Position numbers and translations under genes: made by a program. Below the pieces are notes generated by a model. The model worked only from the letters and a program-made list of their open reading frames with translations. It made no database searches and had not been told where the DNA came from. This document shows, piece after piece, positions 16,701-23,526 of a stretch of 64,000 nucleotides of DNA (position 1 is the stretch's first letter; each line of letters starts with the position of its first letter). The DNA is from JACQFK01 sp036383955 (lineage in GTDB: Bacteria; Planctomycetota; MHYJ01; JACPRB01), in the NCBI GenBank assembly GCA_036383955.1, contig DASVNH010000116.1:1-64000 (forward strand), written 5' to 3'.

Positions 16701-18351
16701 GCTCGGCGCCCTTCTCCTGGAAGCGGATGAAGAGGGCGTTGCGCGTGGCGTCGAGCAGCCGGACCTCCCGCAGGACCGCGTCTTCCGTGGCGAGCGACGG
16801 CAGGTCGCGCGGCCGTTCCTGGATCCGGACGATCAGGTGGTCCAGCAGCGCCTCGCGCAGACGGACGTCGGACAGCTTCCGCTGGATCTCCTCGCGCTCC
16901 TTCCCCGCCGCCGCGTTCGCCAGCAGCTCCTGGTAGCCGCGCGCGGCGAGGTCGAATCGCATCTCGTCGACCATCGCGGCGATTTTTTCCTGCGACTCGC
17001 GCGCGCGGGCGGAGACGTCGCTCTCGACGACGACCTTCTCGACCACGACCTCCGGGTCGCGCCGCGTGGCCACGGCGACGACCGCCACGATCGCCATGAG
17101 GAGCGCGGCCGCCCCGGCGAGGAGGACGCCCTTGTGGCGCGCGAGGCCGCGCCAGGCGCGCTCATGACGTCCCACGCCGCGGGCGCGGACCGTGCCGCCG
17201 GCCATGTAGCGGTCGAGGTCGTCGGCGAACTCGCGGGCGGAGCGGGTGCGCCGGGCTTTGTCCTTCTCGAGCGCCTGGAGGCAGATCCGCTCCAGCACGG
17301 CGGGGACGGCGTGAACGGATCCGCGGCGGCGCTGGATCTCCGACGGCGGCATCGGCTCCTCGTTCACGACCTTGTTGAGGATGTCGCGCTGCGTCGGCCC
17401 CAGGAACGGAGGCACGCCGGCCAGGCACTCGTACAGGATCGCGCCGAGCGCCCAGACGTCCGTGCGGGCGTCGACGCCCGGCCCGGTGCGGCCGATCGCC
17501 TGCTCGGGGGCCATGTAGCTGGGGGTGCCGCGCACGATGCCCTGGGAAGTCAGGGTATGGCCGCTCGACATCTCCCGGGCCAGGCCGAAGTCCACGACGC
17601 ACGCGCGGCCGGTCCCGTCGACGAGGATGTTCTGGGGCTTGATGTCCCGATGGACGATCGGGGGCTTCTGCCGGTGGGCGTGGTCGAGGGCGAGGGCGAC
17701 GTCCCGCAGGATGACGAGGAAGCGCTTGGGCCGGGCGTAGAACTCCTGGCAGAGGGGCTGCTTGCGGTCGCGCCGCAGGAGCTTTTCAAGGTTGTCTCCC
17801 GCCACGTACTCCATGCTGAGGAAGTAGCGGTCGTCGTGCCGGCCGAGCTCATGGACGCGCACGATGTTGGGATGCGAAATCTTGGCGGCGGTGCGGGCCT
17901 CGCGGAGGAAGTCCTGGATCTCGGCGTCGCCGGCGGGCCCCTCGAGGCCGATGTCCTGGGTCCGGATCAGCTTGAGGGCGACGTACATCCGGAGCGCGTC
18001 GTCCCAGGCCTTGTAGACGACGGCCATGCCGCCGCGGCCCAGCTCGCCGACCAGCGTGAATTTCTGGAGCACGCGTTTGGGGTCGCGGCGGGCCTCGACG
18101 ACCTCCGGGGGCGTCTCGGAGGACGCGGCCGGATCGGCCATCGAGCTCCACGACGCGCCTTCGGCCTGGAGCGCCCGGGTGAGGGTGGCCTGGTCGATGT
18201 ATCCGTGGGAGAGGAGGATGTCGCTGAGCGCCTGGACGTCGGTGGACGACCCCTTGGCCCTCTGTTCCTGGAGGCACTCGGCGAGCTGGGACGGGCTGAT
18301 CAGGCCCTGCTTGAGCAGGAGCTGCCCGAGTTTTTCGATCGGGGACGTCAT
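13744..18351 (-). CDS. Giant Ser/Thr kinase with MshEN-like N-terminus and terpene-cyclase-like C-terminus
   Basis: A 1535-residue membrane kinase. Residues 7-30 (LGQLLLKQGLISPSQLAECL...) and 41-63 are two helical motifs like those of the GspE/MshE N-terminal domain. Kinase domain about 98-385: GELGRGGMAVVYK (102-114), VHRDIKPQN (233-241), DFGLA (254-258). A transmembrane helix (about 407-427) puts the remainder outside the cytoplasm: a long helical, Ala/Arg-rich middle part and, from about residue 1190, repeats of the prenyltransferase/squalene-cyclase alpha-toroid type (LRWLARHQAADGSWK, LRWLTRQQDPEG). The toroid lacks an obvious DxDD acid motif, so ligand binding rather than catalysis is likely. 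Coupled to the molybdoenzyme downstream. Confidence 0.85.
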   Translation of the reverse strand: MTSPIEKLGQLLLKQGLISPSQLAECLQEQRAKGSSTDVQALSDILLSHGYIDQATLTRALQAEGASWSSMADPAASSETPPEVVEARRDPKRVLQKFTLVGELGRGGMAVVYKAWDDALRMYVALKLIRTQDIGLEGPAGDAEIQDFLREARTAAKISHPNIVRVHELGRHDDRYFLSMEYVAGDNLEKLLRRDRKQPLCQEFYARPKRFLVILRDVALALDHAHRQKPPIVHRDIKPQNILVDGTGRACVVDFGLAREMSSGHTLTSQGIVRGTPSYMAPEQAIGRTGPGVDARTDVWALGAILYECLAGVPPFLGPTQRDILNKVVNEEPMPPSEIQRRRGSVHAVPAVLERICLQALEKDKARRTRSAREFADDLDRYMAGGTVRARGVGRHERAWRGLARHKGVLLAGAAALLMAIVAVVAVATRRDPEVVVEKVVVESDVSARARESQEKIAAMVDEMRFDLAARGYQELLANAAAGKEREEIQRKLSDVRLREALLDHLIVRIQERPRDLPSLATEDAVLREVRLLDATRNALFIRFQEKGAELPWGKLTAAQFVKLVRELCPRVSGEPALGYVAWSADHSLVGEATWAAESTRGTTFEDRAKALLAKAGIPWKETPRAPEPATPVVARPEPRPEPAPMPAPRARYRMSPLPPASDWTYVPAWQDHGPELAESLARRGWSDWAEELALNAINRPGAFSPSKATARRTMAGVHAAAAARAPSAAEQLKLLDWAAQGLRIYLAVSPESPGYETAAADLIRVDAARARAIHAAGFPVDATEARRAIGDFLQARLDDPRTAGDPVAQNQALYLLAAAALSQAQILRELDQTELVTARVGDAVKILEGELLWRSEGTLLAHQARALLAAVTLVGADVLPRSARAKEHGKVDHSLREARKALDVRATSPRAVATVSRVALAEAGIRNRIAAERRGPPGQAEAAKGLKALEELARRFPAARSGEFALPLRLEEIRALELADQPLRALKLLDTLPPAVVESLRDPYLARADPRDAEIVRARRAISTARTRGVRPAARDWYRLGAAYFDVGRDLEALESFSAMDDPRVSTVESDVAVDAALRRLACLARVHALSGEEADRRTFEVTRDRLAAKHGAAVDPSGPAFLALVNDRRPLAPPARSGAEIRDPWAFLYDVPGEYVATPPVTLPKAYAPRAARKLDTESEKAVLLGLRWLARHQAADGSWKSAGHVAACKRGAGGNCTPNPGYEEFDGGATGLALLAFLGAGSTHLSEETSDGDRFGEVTRKGLRWLTRQQDPEGCVGSRAAQKYMYNHAFGALALAEAYGMTGSALLRESAQKAVDFTVAAQNPGKGWRYSYKCGDNDSSVTGWNAMVLHAAAIGGLAFPKSAHEGISAWYDEVTEPSYARIGYTHMGTGKVFVPGQNEQFDHHEALTAIGIVARIFTERNRGDARAVVGCDLLMRDKPNYNGNAIDFYYWHVGSLALYQVDGPAGAKWRAWNEDMKHAICRNQVTSGCKAGSWETIDRWSGEGGRVYCTALNVLTLLTTARYAQTFEPGKK

Positions 18352-18389
18352 CGGGGTTCAACGGGAAGTATACCCCTGCCCTTCCCCCT

Positions 18390-18416
18390 GAATCTTGATT
18401 CCTGATTCCTGATTCC
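18390..18416. repeat. Heptamer repeat, GATTCCT family
   Basis: GAATCTT is followed by two GATTCCT units and a partial third in the 81-base divergent spacer between the kinase and aspartate kinase genes. No promoter consensus stands out around it. Confidence 0.65.
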
Positions 18417-18432
18417 TTCTAATGTCCCCCCT

Positions 18433-19755
18433 ATGATCGTCATGAAATTCGGCGGCTCCAGCGTCGCCAACACCGAACGCATCCGGCAGGTCCTCGAGAT
18501 CGTCAAGGGCCGCCTCGCGCGCAAGCCGGTCGTCGTCGCCAGCGCCTTCCGGGGCGTGACCGACGACCTGTTCGCCCTCGCCAACGAGGCGGTGAAGGGC
18601 GTCGCCGTCTCCATCGAAAAAATCGAGAAGCGGCACCAGGACGCGATCCTGGAGATGGGCCTGGACCAGCACCTGCTCGAGAACCTCTACGCCGAGCTCT
18701 CGGTGCTGCTCAAGGGCATCTCGCTCGTCAAGGAGCTCACCCCGCGCACGCTCGACTACGTCGTGTCGTTCGGCGAGCGGATGTCGACCCGCATCATCGC
18801 CGCCTGCTTCACCAAGATGGGGCTGCCGGCGGAGCAGCACGACGCGCCGGACCTGGGCCTGCTCACGAACGACGAGTTCGGCGGGGCGCAGCCGCTGCCC
18901 GAGGGCGACGCGATCCTGAAGGCCAACATCGCCAAGCTGGTCAAGCTGCCTGTGGTGACGGGCTACATCGGCAAGACGAAGACCGGCGACATCACCACGC
19001 TCGGCCGCAACGGCTCGGACTTCTCGGCCACGATCATCGGCGCCGCCTGCGACGCCGAGGAGATCGAGATCTGGAGCGACGTCGACGGCATCATGACCGC
19101 CGATCCGCGGCAGGCCCCGACGGCCAAGGCCATCGAGAGCCTGACCTTCGAGGAGGCCAGCGAGCTCGCCTACTACGGCGGCAAGGTGCTGCACCCGGCG
19201 ACGATCACGCCGGCGGTGCGCAAGGGCATCCCGGTGCGCTGCCTCAACACCTTCAAGCCCAACCACCCGGGCACGCCGATCCTGCCCTCGAAGAAGGATT
19301 CGACGGCCAAAGGCATCAAGTCCATCGCCCACAACCTGCACAACCTGATCGTGACCGTCTCGAGCGCCCGCATGCTGCAGGGGCACGGCTTCCTGGCGCG
19401 CATCTTCCAGGTCTTCGGGAAGCACAAGATTTCGATCGACATGGTGTCGACGTCCGAGGTCTCCGTCTCGGTGACCCTGGACACGAACCGCAACCTGGAG
19501 GCGGCCGTCGAGGAACTGAAGAGCTTCGCGGAGGTCACGGTCGAGAAGGACAAGTCCATCATCTGCGTGGTGGGCGAGGGCATCCGGAACACCCCCGGGA
19601 TCGCGGCGGACGTCTTCGGCGCGATGAAGGACGGGGGAGTGAATGTCTTGATGATCTCCCAGGGGGCGTCTAAGATCAGCGTGGCCTTCGTGGTGGACGA
19701 CGCGGACGCCCAGAAGGCCGTCCAGGCCCTGCACCGCAAGTTTTTCGGGTGCTAG
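18433..19755 (+). CDS. lysC: Aspartate kinase
   Basis: A 440-residue aspartokinase, which phosphorylates aspartate as the first step to lysine, methionine and threonine. The N-terminus MIVMKFGGSSVANTERI holds the KFGGSS nucleotide-binding motif. Other markers are SFGERMSTR, GRNGSDFSATIIG and WSDVDGIMTADPR. Two ACT-like regulatory segments lie at the C-terminus (about 305-375 and 380-440; MVSTSEVSVSVTLD, VGEGIRNTPGIAADVF), so feedback by an amino acid is expected. The form resembles the monofunctional relatives of ThrA/LysC-III enzymes with the longer insertion after the FGGSS region. No lysine riboswitch is seen in the short leader. Confidence 0.93.
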   Translation: MIVMKFGGSSVANTERIRQVLEIVKGRLARKPVVVASAFRGVTDDLFALANEAVKGVAVSIEKIEKRHQDAILEMGLDQHLLENLYAELSVLLKGISLVKELTPRTLDYVVSFGERMSTRIIAACFTKMGLPAEQHDAPDLGLLTNDEFGGAQPLPEGDAILKANIAKLVKLPVVTGYIGKTKTGDITTLGRNGSDFSATIIGAACDAEEIEIWSDVDGIMTADPRQAPTAKAIESLTFEEASELAYYGGKVLHPATITPAVRKGIPVRCLNTFKPNHPGTPILPSKKDSTAKGIKSIAHNLHNLIVTVSSARMLQGHGFLARIFQVFGKHKISIDMVSTSEVSVSVTLDTNRNLEAAVEELKSFAEVTVEKDKSIICVVGEGIRNTPGIAADVFGAMKDGGVNVLMISQGASKISVAFVVDDADAQKAVQALHRKFFGC

Positions 19756-19775
19756 GGCGTCCCCAATAACGGGAT

Positions 19776-19864
19776 CAGGTACAGGTACAGGTACAGGTAC
19801 AGGAAGAGTTCCCCCCCTGCCCCCCCGGGGGGGGGGGGGTGAGGGCGGATTTTTCCTGTTCCTG
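19776..19864. repeat. CAGGTA tandem repeat with C/G core
   Basis: Four CAGGTA hexamers and a final CAGG (19776-19803) are followed by runs of C then G (19811-19846) and by CCTGTTCCTG (19855-19864), a degenerate inverted copy. It fills most of the spacer between the aspartate kinase and lipoprotein genes. Confidence 0.8.
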
Positions 19865-19877
19865 AGCTGAGGGTTAT

Positions 19878-20777
19878 ATGGGCAAGCTGGGGGTCGTGCT
19901 CGGGCTGTCGCTTCTCGCCGCCTGCGCGCCGGGCGACCGCTGGTCGAGCCGGGTCGAGGATCCGGGCCTCCCGCCCTTCCTGCCCGAGCACCTGCTGCGC
20001 AAGCCCGCCGACTTCCGGCTCTACGACGCTCCGGTCCGCAAGGAATTCTTCCTGTACTTCTACGCGGACGAGGAGATCCAGGAGGACATCGTCGCGGTCA
20101 TCGACTACACCGCGCCGGACGGCCAGCGCCGGCCGCGCTTCGCGACCCGGGAGGAGCACGCGTACGCGCTCGACATCTTCCAGGCCGACTGGCGCGCGCG
20201 GGGCGACGACGCGAAGCTGAAGTACTTCAACGAGCGGCACATGGTCGAAACCCGCCGCAAGGAAAGCCTGATCGACCAGAAGATCGACTTCAAGAAGAAG
20301 GAGATCAAGCACCTCGAGGACAAGGCCTACGACATCGAGAGCGACCTGGCCTCGCGCAAGGACACGGGAGCGTTCGCCGAGGGCAACGAGAAGCTCGGCC
20401 TCGCCCCGGCGCCGGCGCTCGAAAACGAGCTCGCCCGGACCCGCCGGAAAATCGGGGTCGCGTACGCCCAGCTCTACGTCCTCGAGTACCGCCGCTCCCT
20501 GCGCGACCTGGCCGACGCCCGCGGCTCGGGCGACTATGTCGAGAGCACCGTCGGCATCGCGGACCTGCTCCCCGACCCGTCGAAATCCGAGGAGTTCATC
20601 AACGACGTCGTCCGCAAGGTCTCCCCGGCCGCCTGGCAGCGACCTGAAGCGCGGATCGGGATCTCGCGCGGCAACCTGATCGTGGTGCAGACGCGGGACG
20701 TGATCGTGCAGGTGCGGGACTACGTCACCAAGCTCCGCCACGACGCCCGCGCGAAGCTGCAGAGCTCGGCGAAGTAA
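19878..20777 (+). CDS. Coiled-coil lipoprotein, unknown function
   Basis: A 299-residue lipoprotein with signal MGKLGVVLGLSLLAAC (lipobox LAAC, Cys16). The central region about 110-175 is very charged and heptad-like (ETRRKESLIDQKIDFKKKEI), so a coiled coil is likely. The C-terminus about 250-290 is predicted beta (RIGISRGNLIVVQTRDVIVQVRDYV). No catalytic residues or family are recognised. Its TAA stop overlaps the ATG of the LapA-like gene by one base, so the two products are probably made together and may form one envelope complex. Confidence 0.65.
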   Translation: MGKLGVVLGLSLLAACAPGDRWSSRVEDPGLPPFLPEHLLRKPADFRLYDAPVRKEFFLYFYADEEIQEDIVAVIDYTAPDGQRRPRFATREEHAYALDIFQADWRARGDDAKLKYFNERHMVETRRKESLIDQKIDFKKKEIKHLEDKAYDIESDLASRKDTGAFAEGNEKLGLAPAPALENELARTRRKIGVAYAQLYVLEYRRSLRDLADARGSGDYVESTVGIADLLPDPSKSEEFINDVVRKVSPAAWQRPEARIGISRGNLIVVQTRDVIVQVRDYVTKLRHDARAKLQSSAK

Positions 20778-21010
20778 TGCCGCCTCAGACCCGGAAGATC
20801 GTCGGCTGGTCGCTCGTCGGGCTGCTCGCGCTCTTCATCCTGATCAACTTCCGCGCCGTCGAGATCAATTTCTTTTTCCTCGTCCGGGTCGAGCTGCCGC
20901 TCGCCCTGGTCCTGTTCCTCTCCGCCGCGGCGGGCGCCGGGGCGGTCCTGGCCCTCAACTACATCAAGGACCTCCGCAAGGAGAAGCCGCCGGCGCCGCC
21001 TACTTCTTGA
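20777..21010 (+). CDS. LapA-domain membrane protein
   Basis: A 77-residue protein with two transmembrane helices (about 9-25 and 38-62) and a cytoplasmic Lys-rich tail ending KEKPPAPPTS. The pattern FILINFRAVEINFFFLVRV between the helices is diagnostic of the LapA/DUF1049 family, whose E. coli member works with LapB in lipopolysaccharide assembly control. Here it is coupled to a lipoprotein instead of LapB. It is convergent with, and overlaps by 11 bases, the vWA protein gene. Confidence 0.8.
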   Translation: MPPQTRKIVGWSLVGLLALFILINFRAVEINFFFLVRVELPLALVLFLSAAAGAGAVLALNYIKDLRKEKPPAPPTS

Positions 21011-22889
21011 GGGCGGCGGCCTTCTTCACGAGGCCGAGGAACTCCACGGCGTCCTCCGGGCGGTCCAGCTCCTTCACCGCCTGCTCGACGGTTTCGGCGA
21101 CGGCGTCCAGCGACACCCCCCGCCGCGCCGGATTGCCCTTCAGGATCTCGGCGAAGGCGGCGACCGAGGCGGCCAGGCGCCACTGGGGCGAGGCCTCCGT
21201 CCAGGCCGCCTTCACCTGGGCGCGGCCGGTCGACTCCTGGAGCTCGACGACCTCCTTCGTGTCCGGCTCGCGGTAGCGCAGGCGGACCGTCACGAGGCGG
21301 CCGGGGGCGTCGGGCTTGAGCTCGATCTCGTAGAGCGCGGTCACCTGGTGCCCCATCCCCACTTCCCCGGCGTCGACCTTGTCGTTCCGGAAGTCCTGGT
21401 TCGCGAGGCGCCGGTTCTCGTAGCCGATCTGCCGGAACATCGCCACCGTGGCGGGGTCGAACTCCACCTGGACCTTGGCGTCGGCGGCGAGGACGTCCAT
21501 CATCGACGTCAGCTTCGCCCCGAACATCTTCTTCGCCTCGGCGAAGTCGTCCACGTAGGCGTAGTTGCCGTTGCCGCCGTCGGCCAGCCGCTCCATCAGG
21601 TGGTCGTTGACGTTCCCCATGCCGAAGCCGATCGTCGTGAGGTAGATCGAGTCCCCGGCGTGCTTCTTCACTTCGGTCAGGAGGACGTCGGGATCCGTCA
21701 CCCCGTTGTTCGCGACGCCGTCGGAGCAGAGGATCACGCGGTTGGTCTTCGTCTTGTCGAAGCCCAGCGAGGCGCGGCGATAGCCGTAGCGGAGGCCGTC
21801 CTCGACGTTCGTCGAGCCTTCGGTGCGGAGGGCGTCGATCGCGTTCTGGACCGTCGCCTTCTCGGCGAGCGGGGTGTGCGGCAGGATCTCGTGGGCGCTC
21901 GAGCCGTAGACGACCAGGGCGACCCGGTCGCTGGGGCGGAGGCGGTCGACGAGATGCCGCAGCGACTTCTTCACGAGCTCAAGGCGGTTCTCCTGCTGCA
22001 TGGAGCCGGAGACGTCGATCACGAACGTGAGCACGGCGTCCTTGCGGTCGGCGTCGGCGACTTCCTTCGAGCGCAGGCCGATCCGGAGCAGGTGCCGGCC
22101 CTTCGCGAAGGGCGACGGCGCCGCCTCGAGACGGATGAGGAAGCTGTTGTCCTTGGGCGCGGGATCGGGGTAGCGGAAGTAGTTCACGTACTCCTCGACG
22201 CGGACCGACTCCGCCGGCGGCAGCAGGCCGCGCTGGAGGTAGCTCCGCATGAGCGTGTAGCTGGCGGTGTCGACGTCCAGCCCGAACGTGGACTGGGTTT
22301 CCTTGGCGGTGTCGACGTCCCCGTGCCAGCCCGCGTCCTTGAAGATCATCGTCGCCGGGGCTTCGGGGAGCTCCGGGGCGGGCTCGCCCTTCATGGGAGC
22401 CTTCGTCACGGCCAGGGGTCTCGGGGCCGGCTTCGCGGGCTCCGGCTTCGGCGCGAGGACCGGCGGCGGGGCCGGGGCCCTCGCCACCATGGGGTCGTCG
22501 ACCGACCGCGCGTAGTCCATCGTCGGGGCCGCCTTCTTCGACTTTGTCCGCCCGGCGTGCGCGAGGTACTCATACTCTGCCGCGTCGTATTCCGCGACGG
22601 CGGGCGCGGGCGGCGACTTGGCGGCGCCTTGGAAGATCAGGACGCCGCCGGCCATCGTGAGGGCGAGGGCGGCGGCGGCCCAGGGCTTCCAATTGAAGGC
22701 GGCGGGGCGGCGGACGGGGGGGATCGCGACGTCCTTCGCGGCGGCCGAGAGCGCGGCGTGGTCGGCGTCGAGGGCCGTCAGGCGCTTCGCGCAGGCCGCG
22801 CAGGCGGCGACGTGGGCGCGGGCGGAGCGCTCGTCCTCGAGGAAGCCGAGGGCGAGACGCTCCAGGGTGTCGCTCGTGAGGCAGTTCAT
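21000..22889 (-). CDS. Anti-sigma-like protein fused to a YfbK-type von Willebrand factor A domain
   Basis: A 629-residue membrane protein. Residues 1-45 have a zinc-finger anti-sigma motif (His26-x3-Cys30-x2-Cys33). A transmembrane helix lies at about 69-88, followed by a Pro/Ala-rich linker. The extracytoplasmic part matches the YfbK family: N-terminal segment FGLDVDTASYTLMRSYL..G, a vWA domain with MIDAS DVSGS (292-296), and the C-terminal DUF3520-like region. The ATG at 22889 overlaps the end of the ECF sigma gene (ATGA), supporting a sigma/anti-sigma pair in which the vWA domain could be the sensor of envelope or matrix state. Confidence 0.85.
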   Translation of the reverse strand: MNCLTSDTLERLALGFLEDERSARAHVAACAACAKRLTALDADHAALSAAAKDVAIPPVRRPAAFNWKPWAAAALALTMAGGVLIFQGAAKSPPAPAVAEYDAAEYEYLAHAGRTKSKKAAPTMDYARSVDDPMVARAPAPPPVLAPKPEPAKPAPRPLAVTKAPMKGEPAPELPEAPATMIFKDAGWHGDVDTAKETQSTFGLDVDTASYTLMRSYLQRGLLPPAESVRVEEYVNYFRYPDPAPKDNSFLIRLEAAPSPFAKGRHLLRIGLRSKEVADADRKDAVLTFVIDVSGSMQQENRLELVKKSLRHLVDRLRPSDRVALVVYGSSAHEILPHTPLAEKATVQNAIDALRTEGSTNVEDGLRYGYRRASLGFDKTKTNRVILCSDGVANNGVTDPDVLLTEVKKHAGDSIYLTTIGFGMGNVNDHLMERLADGGNGNYAYVDDFAEAKKMFGAKLTSMMDVLAADAKVQVEFDPATVAMFRQIGYENRRLANQDFRNDKVDAGEVGMGHQVTALYEIELKPDAPGRLVTVRLRYREPDTKEVVELQESTGRAQVKAAWTEASPQWRLAASVAAFAEILKGNPARRGVSLDAVAETVEQAVKELDRPEDAVEFLGLVKKAAALKK

Positions 22890-23368
22890 GCGTTCTCCGA
22901 CAGCTTGGACTTGAGGAGCTTGAGGGCCCGCGACATCTGCTGCCAGGCGGCCTCGAGCGAGACGCCGAGGGCCCGCGCGATCTCCGGGCCGGACAGGCCT
23001 TCGCGGAACTTGAGCAGGAGGACGTCGCGCGCCCCCGCCGGCAGGGCCTCGAGGGCGGCGCTCACGCGCGCGCGCGACTCGTTCGCGAGGACGGCCTCGT
23101 CGGGGGTGCGGGAGTCGATCACGTCCTTTTCCATCGCCACTTCCCGTCTTCTGGTGGTCCGGCGGAGGGCGTCGCGGGCGGCATTGCCGGCGACGGTGAG
23201 GATCCAGGCCTCGTAGTTGCGGACGTCGGCGCTCCCATTGAGCGCGCGGCCGATCTTGAGGAGGGCGTCCTGGGCGACGTCCATCGCCAGGGTCTCGTCG
23301 CGGAGGATGCTGCGGGCGATGAGGAGCACGCGGTCTCCGTAGCGGCGGCTCAAGTCGTTCCAGTTCAT
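22886..23368 (-). CDS. ECF-type RNA polymerase sigma factor
   Basis: A 160-residue two-domain sigma factor. Region 2 includes RYGDRVLLIARSILRDETLAMDVAQDALLKIGRAL (DVAQDA core), and region 4 includes LPAGARDVLLLKFREGLSGPEIARALGVSLEAAWQQMSRALKLLKSKL with a helix-turn-helix. It has no region 1 or 3, as expected for ECF. It overlaps the anti-sigma/vWA gene by four bases, so it is most likely sequestered by that protein until a signal arrives. Target promoters cannot be read from the window. Confidence 0.9.
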   Translation of the reverse strand: MNWNDLSRRYGDRVLLIARSILRDETLAMDVAQDALLKIGRALNGSADVRNYEAWILTVAGNAARDALRRTTRRREVAMEKDVIDSRTPDEAVLANESRARVSAALEALPAGARDVLLLKFREGLSGPEIARALGVSLEAAWQQMSRALKLLKSKLSENA

Positions 23369-23477
23369 CGCTCCCTACTCGACGCTGGCCGAGGGGGACC
23401 CTGACGACAAATTCGATCGCGCGCAAGGCCTTGGGGGCGAGTCACTAAGGATTTGAACGCGCGATTCGTTTATCTCC

Positions 23478-23505
23478 TTGACATTTACAAATCATAAGTT
23501 ATGAT
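23478..23505 (+). promoter_or_regulatory. Consensus sigma70-type promoter for the kinase genes
   Basis: A perfect -35 TTGACA (23478-23483) and -10 TATGAT (23500-23505) are separated by 16 bases in an AT-rich patch that stands out in this 70% GC sequence. The kinase ATG at 23527 follows, with a GAGAGGGGG ribosome-binding site. Confidence 0.75.
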
Positions 23506-23507
23506 TT
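23489..23507. promoter_or_regulatory. Perfect 19-bp palindrome over the -10 element, possible operator
   Basis: AAATCATAA-G-TTATGATTT is fully symmetric and covers the spacer and -10 box of the kinase promoter. This placement is typical of a repressor operator. The cognate regulator is unknown. Confidence 0.6.
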
Positions 23508-23526
23508 AGGCGAGAGAGGGGGTTGG

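Noticed and set aside
18352..18432. A lysine riboswitch ahead of the aspartate kinase gene.
   Set aside because: The leader is only about 80 bases and consists largely of heptamer repeats; the roughly 170-base lysine riboswitch cannot fit.
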